NCBI GenBank assembly: GCA_027314845.1
Contig: DAHVAA010000109.1
Span: 1-5,770 of the forward strand
Reading direction: 5' to 3'
Length of the DNA: 5,770 nucleotides
Source: Thermoplasmata archaeon
Lineage (GTDB): Archaea > Thermoplasmatota > Thermoplasmata > UBA184
In this document: positions 1-5,402 of the stretch, in pieces
Layout of the letters: each line of letters begins with the position of its first letter
Numbering within the stretch: position 1 is the stretch's first letter
The notes under the pieces: model-generated
The model's database searches: none
Told to the model about the DNA's origin: nothing
The model's input: the letters and a program-made list of their open reading frames with translations, nothing else
Program-made: the position numbers and the translations under genes

Positions 1-1034
1 ACCCGCGTGACGACCTGGTAAGCCGGGTCCTCCGGGGGAAGTCGCAGGACGAGCGGGGGGACCGGCGACTGCTCGTTGACCCGAGCGGCCGCCGGTGCCC
101 CGAGCCACCGCCACGGCTCGACCAGCGCGGCCCGGGCGAGGAAGCCGGCCGAGGCCGGACGGTGCCGCAGTCGACTCCCGACGTAGGCGAACTCGAGCTC
201 CCTCCAGATCGAGGGCGCATGGAACATGACGTTGTCCGTTCCGAGGAGTACCTGCAGGCCGAGGCGCTCCATGCGCGCGAGGTCCGGCTGTCGGCCGAAG
301 AGCGCGTTCGACCGGGGGCACACGGCGACCGCGACCTGCGCGTCGCGGACCGTCTCGAGGTCGCCGGAAGAGGCTCGGGCGAGGTGGATGAGGAGGTCGG
401 GCCGCGGCTCAAGGTACGAGGCCGGGTCTTCGCGCACGGCCTCGCTGGCATGGAGCGCGTACCGCTTTCTCTCCGCCCGGCAGGCCCGGGCGACGAGCGC
501 GCGAGTCTCGAACGTCTCGTCCCGCGCGCTCGACAGCCCAATCCCGTCGGCGACCTCGAGCACCCGGTCCAGCTCTGCCCGTTCGACCGGACGAGCGAGG
601 GGGCGCCCGAAGATGAAGAGCTGGAGACCCACTCCGCGGGCCGCCCGCCGCAGCAGTTCGATCCCGGTACGTCCTTCCTCCCGGAAATCGATGGATGCGC
701 CCAGTCCTTCCCGCACCATCCGCGCCAGGGCGCCGCGCATCGCCCGGCGCTTGTCGACCGCGCTCGATTGAGCGAGCACACGGAACTTGTAGCCGTGAGG
801 TGGGCGAACGAGGGTAGCGACCGGACCGGGCGGCGGCTCGCGTACCGAGACCGAGTCGCCGAGATGCGTGTGCGCGTTCACCGGCCGAGGGATGACGATC
901 CCGCGGACCCGTCGCTCCCGGCCGCGGGTCCCGTCGGTGCCGAGCTGGCCGGTCTCCACGACCCGGCCTCCTCGGAGCCGCACGTAGGCCGGCCGGGATC
1001 CATCGAGGTCGAGGATCGCGCCTTCGACGAGCAT
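1..1034 (-). CDS. Amidohydrolase of the cytosine-deaminase/chlorohydrolase type, partial (C-terminus off the window)
   Basis: The reverse strand from ATG at 1034 is open to the window edge and gives 344 residues without a stop. The metal-site motifs of the amidohydrolase TIM-barrel superfamily are in order: NAHTHLGD with the HxH pair at H55/H57, the strand-5 His in HASE (H195, with E198), a further His at H217 in LLIHLAR, and the strand-8 Asp in LGTDNV (D267). The HxxE spacing and the CPRSN stretch near residue 240 resemble the subgroup that holds cytosine deaminase, SsnA and the chlorohydrolases. These usually bind one metal and deaminate or hydrolyse nucleobases, nucleosides or triazines. 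The exact substrate cannot be told. The protein is cytoplasmic, with no signal peptide or membrane segment seen. ATG 1034 is chosen because the family N-terminus (a small beta-sandwich strand starting LVEGAILDLDG) begins there. The gene is divergent from the kinase at 1107; the missing end should be the last part of the C-terminal beta-sandwich. Confidence 0.88.
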   Translation of the reverse strand, partial: MLVEGAILDLDGSRPAYVRLRGGRVVETGQLGTDGTRGRERRVRGIVIPRPVNAHTHLGDSVSVREPPPGPVATLVRPPHGYKFRVLAQSSAVDKRRAMRGALARMVREGLGASIDFREEGRTGIELLRRAARGVGLQLFIFGRPLARPVERAELDRVLEVADGIGLSSARDETFETRALVARACRAERKRYALHASEAVREDPASYLEPRPDLLIHLARASSGDLETVRDAQVAVAVCPRSNALFGRQPDLARMERLGLQVLLGTDNVMFHAPSIWRELEFAYVGSRLRHRPASAGFLARAALVEPWRWLGAPAAARVNEQSPVPPLVLRLPPEDPAYQVVTR

Positions 1035-1106
1035 CGGACCCGCGCCGGAGCGTCTTTGAACCTTAAGGGCGAGCCCGTCCCGCGCACGAAGGGCTATGGA
1101 CCCCTG
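1035..1106. promoter_or_regulatory. Divergent intergenic promoter region with an AT-rich palindromic island
   Basis: These 72 bases separate the start codons of two divergent genes. The only AT-rich stretch is at 1053-1066 and contains the palindrome CCTTAAGG (1061-1068) next to TTTGAA (1055-1060). Its centre lies about 30 nt from the ATG of the minus gene and about 42 nt from the ATG of the plus gene. That geometry fits an archaeal TATA box giving a nearly leaderless transcript leftward and a leader of about 16 nt rightward. I see no Shine-Dalgarno motif before either start. The TATA assignment is inference, since the match to the usual YTTTAWA consensus is poor. Confidence 0.35.
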
Positions 1107-2006
1107 ATGCCATCGGCCGCGACCTTGAGGCCGACGGACCGCCCGACCGAACCCCCGCGCGAGCTCCTCGTCTCGGGCCACGTGAACGTCGATCGGTTCC
1201 TCACGGTCCAGCGGTTCCCGGCCGCGGATCGGACGGAACCGCTGACCCGTCATCGGGCCGGGCTCGGGGGCACGGCGGCGAACATCGCCCGGGTCGCCTC
1301 TCGGTACGGGGTGGCGACGGGGCTCGTCTCGTACGTCGGCGAGGAGTTCCCACGGGCGTTCGAGTCCCTCCTAGGCAACGCTGGGATCGACCTCCGGGGT
1401 TTTGTTCGCGTCCCGGGGGCCTCGACACCCACGTGCTTCATCATCGAGGACAGCCGCCACGAACAGCGGACGCTGATCGACCAGGGTCCGATGGGCGATC
1501 TCGTCCACGCCCGGCTTCCGGGGGGGTGGATGCGGGAGTACTCTTGGCTGCATCTGACGACCGGGGACCCGGATTTCCAGCTGCGCCTCGGACGACGGGC
1601 GCGCGGCTTCGGACTGCGTGTGGCGGCCGATCCAGCCCAGGAGATCCACTATCGCTGGGACCGTCGACGGTTTCGTGCGCTGCTCGCCGTAACCGAGGTG
1701 CTCTTTGGGAATCGCGACGAGATCGCGGAGGCGACCCGCTGGGTGGGTTCCGCGGCCCCCACGGGGTTGCTGCGGCATGTCCCGCTCGTAGTTCGGACCG
1801 AAGGTGCGGCCGGCGTCACCGCTTACTCGCGAGCCGGTACGCTGCATGTGGCTGCGGAGCGCCTCCCGCGGTCCGGCTCCGCCGTCGGGGCCGGCGACGC
1901 GTTCCGGGGTGGGTTCTACGCGGCCTACTTCGCGGGTCGACCGCTCCGCGAGTGTCTTAGGGCCGGGGTTCGTGCCTCCGCTCGCTGGATCGGGGACGAC
2001 CGGTAG
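1107..2006 (+). CDS. PfkB/ribokinase-family kinase, archaeal nucleoside-kinase-like (MJ0406-like)
   Basis: This 299-residue protein has the PfkB fold signatures: an N-terminal SGHVNVD strand (residues 23-29), GLGGTAAN (52-59) for substrate binding, NRDE (202-205) matching the NxxE Mg/phosphate motif, TEGAAG (231-236) as the TxGxxG nucleotide loop, and GAGDAF (261-266) with D264 as catalytic base. The TTGDPDF stretch (151-157) and the DPAQE segment (175-179) resemble what I recall of Methanocaldococcus MJ0406, a nucleoside kinase of broad specificity, so a nucleoside substrate is favoured but not proved. Start: the frame is open far upstream, but that part is antisense to the amidohydrolase; ATG 1107 is the first start outside it, leaving about 20 variable residues before the first strand. 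Oddities: the usual DTxGAGD reads SAVGAGD, only 35 residues follow D264 (short for the family), and the protein contains no lysine. moeA follows after 9 nt, probably in one operon. Confidence 0.85.
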   Translation: MPSAATLRPTDRPTEPPRELLVSGHVNVDRFLTVQRFPAADRTEPLTRHRAGLGGTAANIARVASRYGVATGLVSYVGEEFPRAFESLLGNAGIDLRGFVRVPGASTPTCFIIEDSRHEQRTLIDQGPMGDLVHARLPGGWMREYSWLHLTTGDPDFQLRLGRRARGFGLRVAADPAQEIHYRWDRRRFRALLAVTEVLFGNRDEIAEATRWVGSAAPTGLLRHVPLVVRTEGAAGVTAYSRAGTLHVAAERLPRSGSAVGAGDAFRGGFYAAYFAGRPLRECLRAGVRASARWIGDDR

Positions 2007-2015
2007 GGGCCATCC

Positions 2016-3263
2016 ATGGAGATGCATGCGTTCGGGCGGCTGACGAGCGTCGAGGTCGCCCGCCAACGGCTCCTCGCGTCCGCCCGACCGATTGGTAGGG
2101 TCGAGAGCGTCCCGGTGGAGACGGCGTTCGACCGCGTCGCCGCTGTGACCGTCCGGGCGCCGTTCCCCGTTCCGACGTTCCCGCGTACCACGTGGGACGG
2201 CTACGCCGTCCGGGCTCGCGACACTCGGGACGCACGAAAGGACCATCCGGTCGACCTCACGGTGGTCGGAGAGGTGTTCGCCGAGCAGGCGTATCCCGGT
2301 CGGCTCGGCCCGGGAGAGAGTGTCGCGATCGCCACGGGAGGGGCGATCCCCGAAGGCGCCGACGCGGTCGTGATCTTCGAAGAGGTCGAGCGGGCCGACT
2401 CGAGTGTTCGCCTGCGCGCCCCGGTCACGGCGGGGGATCGCATCTCCCGTCCGGGGCACGACTTTTCTCGCGGCTCGGTCCTCGTCCGTCGCGGCACGGA
2501 GCTCACGGCGACCGAGCTGGGCACCCTGGCCGCCTGCGGGCTCTCCGAGGTCCACGTATTCGCCCGTCCGACGGTCGCGATCCTGCCGAACGGCAACGAG
2601 CTTCTCTCACCCGGCGCCCCACCGGAGACGGGGCGCATCTTCGAGAGCAACAACGCAGCGCTTGCCGCCGTGGTCACGGCAGCTGGAGGGATCCCCCGAC
2701 CGGCACCCCCGCTCCCGGACGAGGCGGACCGGATCGAGAGTGCCCTCCGCTCTGCGCTCCGCGACGCCGACCTGGTCCTTGCGACCGGGGGAAGCTCGGT
2801 GGGCGAGCGGGACCACCTTCCGCGGATCCTCCCCCGGCTCGGCCGCCTCCTCTTTCACGGAATCGCCGTCCGTGCGGGCAAGCCCACGCTCGCGGCCCGG
2901 TCGGGCGACCGGCTCGTGATCGGGCTCCCCGGCCATCCGACCTCGTGCCTCGTCAACATGTACTGGTTGGTCCTCCCCGTCCTGCGGAAGATCGCGAGGC
3001 GTCCCGGCCCGGGCTGGCGTGACGGCTGGGCCGTTCTGGGCAGCGATGCGGTCGCCCCGTCGCCGGGCCTCGCGACCGTCGTTCCCCTTCGCTTCGAGCG
3101 AGGCCGCGCGTACTCGACCTTCCGAGGTTCGTCGGTGATCACGAGCCTCTCGGGCGCGACCGCGTTCGCGATGCTCCCGCCCGGGCGCCGCCGGGTCCGT
3201 GCCGGCCAGCGGATCCGGGTCCATCACCTCCTTCCGCCTCTCGGTCCGGGCGGGCTGCTCTAA
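2016..3263 (+). CDS. moeA: Molybdopterin molybdenumtransferase MoeA
   Basis: This 415-residue protein matches MoeA in length and motif order. MoeA cleaves adenylylated molybdopterin and inserts molybdate (or tungstate in some archaea) to finish the Moco/Wco cofactor in the cytoplasm. Visible motifs are TTWDGYAV (58-65, with the Asp of the DGYA motif at 61), ATGGAIPEGADAVV (106-119), NGNEL (192-196, equivalent to the TGxEL motif with E195), GGSSVGERD (258-266, the MoCF-type loop ending in D266), AGKPT (287-291) and GLPGHPTSC (303-311). The last motif usually reads GLPGNP or GLPGYP, so His309 is a mild variant. The C-terminal beta-barrel domain (about 335-405) is present and not fused to any extra domain. 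The start at ATG 2016 is 9 nt after the kinase stop; a second in-frame ATG at 2022 would lose only two residues. No convincing Shine-Dalgarno is seen. Other Moco genes are not in the window. Confidence 0.95.
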   Translation: MEMHAFGRLTSVEVARQRLLASARPIGRVESVPVETAFDRVAAVTVRAPFPVPTFPRTTWDGYAVRARDTRDARKDHPVDLTVVGEVFAEQAYPGRLGPGESVAIATGGAIPEGADAVVIFEEVERADSSVRLRAPVTAGDRISRPGHDFSRGSVLVRRGTELTATELGTLAACGLSEVHVFARPTVAILPNGNELLSPGAPPETGRIFESNNAALAAVVTAAGGIPRPAPPLPDEADRIESALRSALRDADLVLATGGSSVGERDHLPRILPRLGRLLFHGIAVRAGKPTLAARSGDRLVIGLPGHPTSCLVNMYWLVLPVLRKIARRPGPGWRDGWAVLGSDAVAPSPGLATVVPLRFERGRAYSTFRGSSVITSLSGATAFAMLPPGRRRVRAGQRIRVHHLLPPLGPGGLL

Positions 3264-3283
3264 GCGCGTCGATCCGTCGGGAG

Positions 3284-3295
3284 AACCGTTATGGG
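3284..3295 (+). promoter_or_regulatory. Possible TATA-like element for purQ
   Basis: The 52-nt gap between moeA and purQ contains one AT-leaning island, AACCGTTATGGG. Its centre (about 3290) lies about 26 nt upstream of the GTG at 3316, the distance expected between an archaeal TATA box and a transcription start that coincides with the start codon. No Shine-Dalgarno is visible before the GTG, in line with a leaderless message. The element is short and the match to consensus is weak; co-transcription with moeA is equally possible. Confidence 0.3.
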
Positions 3296-3315
3296 TCCGC
3301 TCCCGCTCCTCGGGC

Positions 3316-4146
3316 GTGGCCCGGCACAACGTCTCGGTCGCGGTCCTTACCATCGAGGGAACGAACTGCGACGAGGAGCTGGCCGTGGCGCTCCGCGCCC
3401 TCGGGGCGCGTCCCGAGATCGTTCACCTGAAGCAGTTCGAGGGCCGGGACGTCCCGGCCGAGGAACGCCGCCGACTGCTCGACTACCAGATGCTCTTCGT
3501 CCCTGGAGGTTTCTCCGCGGGCGACTACGTTCGGGCTGGGGCGATCTTTGCCGCGCGGCTGCGCGCGTCGCTCGGCCCCCAGCTCGAAGAGTTCGTGCGC
3601 AGCGGCCGGCTGGTCGGCGGCGTTTGTAACGGCTTCCAGGTCCTGACCGAGCTCGGTCTCCTGCCCGGTCGGGCCGACGGCCGCCTCGGGGCTGTGGACG
3701 CGGTGCTCGCGACCAACGCATCGGGGCATTTCGAGTGCCGGCCGACCTTCGTCGCGTGGGAGGGGGGGAACTTCCCCGCGCTCACCCACCTCGCTTCCGG
3801 CAGCCGCTTCCTGTTTCCGAGCGCGCACGCCGAAGGCCGCCTGATCCTCGGGGGGGATGCGCCGGCGCACCGGGCGGCGCTCGAGCGGAACGGCCAGGTG
3901 TTGTTCCGCTGGGTTACTCCCGAGGGAGGTCCCGCGAGCTATCCGTGGAACCCGAACGGCTCGGACGGGAACATCGCGGGCCTCACGAACCCGACCGGTA
4001 CGGTCTTTGGGCTGATGCCGCACCCCGAGCGCTCGTTCTTCCGTGCGCAGGCGCCCGACTGGACCCGACACGACTCCCCGCGCGGGTTCGGGGACGGCGA
4101 GCGGTTCCTCGACCACGTGCTCGCCTACGCCGAACGCCACGTCTGA
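3316..4146 (+). CDS. purQ: Phosphoribosylformylglycinamidine synthase subunit PurQ (glutaminase)
   Basis: This is the class I glutamine amidotransferase subunit of FGAM synthetase in purine synthesis. It releases ammonia from glutamine for PurL, with PurS as bridging partner. The 276-residue protein shows the N-terminal TIEGTNCDEE strand (12-21), PGGFSAGDYVRAGAI (63-77), the nucleophile elbow GGVCNGFQVL with C104, SAHAEGR (169-175), WNPNGS (211-216) and MPHPERS with the catalytic pair H236/E238. Bacterial PurQ is about 225 residues; the longer form seen here is typical of many archaea, with the extra sequence lying between C104 and H236 and at the C-terminus. GTG 3316 is chosen because it lies a few residues before the first beta strand; the next upstream start (ATG 3199) is inside moeA and would add 39 residues of non-family sequence. 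purS and purL are not in the window. The 3' end overlaps the converging methyltransferase frame. It has a single lysine (K39). Confidence 0.94.
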   Translation: MARHNVSVAVLTIEGTNCDEELAVALRALGARPEIVHLKQFEGRDVPAEERRRLLDYQMLFVPGGFSAGDYVRAGAIFAARLRASLGPQLEEFVRSGRLVGGVCNGFQVLTELGLLPGRADGRLGAVDAVLATNASGHFECRPTFVAWEGGNFPALTHLASGSRFLFPSAHAEGRLILGGDAPAHRAALERNGQVLFRWVTPEGGPASYPWNPNGSDGNIAGLTNPTGTVFGLMPHPERSFFRAQAPDWTRHDSPRGFGDGERFLDHVLAYAERHV

Positions 4147-4777
4147 CCCGGGGCCGCGTCGACTCCTCGGCCCGCGAGAGCTTCCAGACCTCAAGCTGCT
4201 CGCCGGGGAGAGGACGCCGGGCGACCGTGGAGAGACGTCCGCCGCGCTCCCGCCACGCCCGGGCGATCTCCGCGCGCCGCTCGGCCGACTGAAGAGAGGA
4301 GACGACCACGAAGGCCTGCCCTCCCGGCGAAAGGAGGTCGGCCAGGTCGCCCAGGAGCCGGGCGAGGAATCGAGTCCCATCCGGCCCGCCGTCGAGGGCG
4401 AGATTGACCCACCGGTCCGGGTCCCGCTCGCCCGGGCGCGTCGGCAGGTACGGGGGGTTCGATAGGACCCTCTCGAACCGGCCGAGCCCTCGGGCGAGGT
4501 CGGTCCGGACGACGTCGAGGTCGAGCGACTCGGCCCGCGCCCGAGCGCGGAGACGGCGGAGCGCCTCGGGATTCCGGTCGGTCGCGACCACGCGGGCCCC
4601 ATCGCGAGCCGCGGTCAGGGCGAGGAGACCGGAACCCGTTCCGACCTCCAGGACGCGAGTACCGGGTCGGCTGCGCGCGAACGGGAGGAGGAGGTAGGTG
4701 TCCTCACGTGGAGGGTACACCGCCATAGGGCTGGCATCGCCCGCCGCCCGTGCGACGTCCGTGCGAGCTCCTCGCAT
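3983..4777 (-). CDS. HemK/Mtq2-like class I SAM-dependent protein methyltransferase with Arg-rich tail
   Basis: The family methylates the glutamine of the GGQ motif in release factors; in archaea and eukaryotes the Mtq2-type enzyme works with Trm112. Residues 19-200 hold the fold: YPPREDTYLL (21-30), SAM motif I LEVGTGSG (43-50), the acidic strand end ATDRNP (65-70), the catalytic SNPPY (106-110) and DGGPDG (129-134), ending at LEVWKL (195-200). Start: ATG 4777 lies about 26 nt below an AT-rich box at 4799-4806, which favours a leaderless start here. The second ATG at 4726 (residue 18) fits the family's usual N-terminus better but lacks a ribosome binding site. Residues 207-264 are an Arg-, Gly- and Ser-rich tail with no family counterpart; the last 54 codons before the stop lie antisense to the purQ coding end. 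The functional domain probably ends near 4160. Target assignment is by family only. Confidence 0.82.
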   Translation of the reverse strand: MRGARTDVARAAGDASPMAVYPPREDTYLLLPFARSRPGTRVLEVGTGSGLLALTAARDGARVVATDRNPEALRRLRARARAESLDLDVVRTDLARGLGRFERVLSNPPYLPTRPGERDPDRWVNLALDGGPDGTRFLARLLGDLADLLSPGGQAFVVVSSLQSAERRAEIARAWRERGGRLSTVARRPLPGEQLEVWKLSRAEESTRPRVRRGVRRRRARGRGTARRPRTRAGSRVGSSRAPAHGRTSARGAASAQRPYRSGS

Positions 4778-4844
4778 GACGAACGCAGGCGCGATGCCTT
4801 ATTATTCGCTCCACGCCTAGAAGTTCCCATCCGAGTTCTTTCGC
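4778..4844. promoter_or_regulatory. Divergent promoter region with TTATTATT box
   Basis: The 67 bases between the methyltransferase and the THEP1 NTPase hold the most AT-rich run of the window, TTATTATT (4799-4806), read as AATAATAA on the minus strand. Its centre lies about 26 nt from the ATG at 4777 on the minus strand, the classic archaeal TATA-to-start distance for a leaderless message. It is about 42 nt from the ATG at 4845 on the plus strand, which would leave a leader of about 16 nt if the same box served both ways. No Shine-Dalgarno is visible before either start. A second weak AT stretch (TAGAAGTT, 4818-4825) may instead serve the plus gene. Promoter activity is inferred from position and composition only. 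Confidence 0.5.
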
Positions 4845-5402
4845 ATGCCTCGACGCCTCTCCCCACCGGTCAAGATCGGCATCACCGGCCTTCCCGGATC
4901 GGGCAAGACCCAGACCCTCCTGCGGATCATCCAGCTCCTGGAAGAGGAAGGCGTGAAGGTCGGCGGCATGGTCACCGAGCCGATCGTCGAGAAGCAACGG
5001 CGGGCCGGCTTTCAGATCACCAACTGGCTCACGAAGGAGCACGAGGTCTTTGCCCACGAGACGCTGAAGTCACGAGTTCGATCCGGCCGCTACGGGGTCA
5101 ACCTCGCGGCCCTCGAGGGGCTCGGGACCCGCGCCCTGGCCGAGGCCCGGGAGGAGGCCGACGTGATCGTCATCGACGAGGTCGGCAAGATGGAGGTGGA
5201 GAGCGACGCGTTCACGCAGAGCGTCATGGACACGCTGGACGCAAAGAAGTCGATCGTGATGACGCTCCATAAGAAGTCCCGCAACCCTCTCCTTCAGGAC
5301 ATCCGGCGGAGGGACGAACTACGCCTGCTCGAGGTCACGCCCGTGAACAAGAACCTTCTCGCCTTCAAGATCGTCCACCTGATCACGGGCCGGGCCCACT
5401 AG
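4845..5402 (+). CDS. THEP1-family nucleoside-triphosphatase (NTPCR-like P-loop NTPase)
   Basis: This 185-residue protein is a compact P-loop ATPase/GTPase with the layout of Aquifex THEP1 and human NTPCR, which hydrolyse nucleoside triphosphates slowly and have no settled cellular role. Motifs: Walker A TGLPGSGKT (14-22, K21), the GGMVTEPI strand (40-47) followed by RAGFQI (53-58), and Walker B VIVIDEVGKME (107-117, D111/E112), where DExGKME is a hallmark of the family. The length is usual for the family and no extra domain is present. ATG 4845 is the only sensible start, with ten residues before the first strand. Composition stands out: 13 lysines in 185 residues, against zero to three in each neighbouring protein. 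trm1 follows at once, so the two may be co-transcribed and translationally coupled. The divergent neighbour is the HemK-like methyltransferase. Confidence 0.92.
   Translation: MPRRLSPPVKIGITGLPGSGKTQTLLRIIQLLEEEGVKVGGMVTEPIVEKQRRAGFQITNWLTKEHEVFAHETLKSRVRSGRYGVNLAALEGLGTRALAEAREEADVIVIDEVGKMEVESDAFTQSVMDTLDAKKSIVMTLHKKSRNPLLQDIRRRDELRLLEVTPVNKNLLAFKIVHLITGRAH

Noticed and set aside
162..1106. A 315-codon open stretch upstream of and in frame with the kinase, which would make a 614-residue protein
   Set aside because: It is antisense to the amidohydrolase, whose motifs (HTH, HASE, GTDN) are unmistakable. The translated stretch has no domain signature, and long open antisense frames are expected at this GC content.
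1371..2555. 394-codon minus-strand open frame opposite the kinase and moeA
   Set aside because: It is low-complexity, rich in Arg, Gly, Pro and Asp, shows no motif, and lies opposite two well-supported genes; a GC shadow.
3199..3315. Earlier ATG start for purQ at 3199
   Set aside because: It would overlap moeA by 65 nt and add 39 residues unlike any PurQ N-terminus; GTG 3316 fits the family.
2607..3353. 248-codon minus-strand open frame opposite the moeA 3' half
   Set aside because: Arg/Glu/Gly-rich without motifs; its frame is explained by moeA codon bias.
4147..4159. Possible terminator between the converging purQ and methyltransferase genes
   Set aside because: The stretch is GC-rich with no T-run on either strand and no clear hairpin, so no terminator can be supported.
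3289..4602. 437-codon minus-strand open frame overlapping purQ and the methyltransferase in another frame
   Set aside because: No recognisable domain; the methyltransferase motifs (VGTGSG, NPPY) are in a different frame and purQ is clear on the plus strand.
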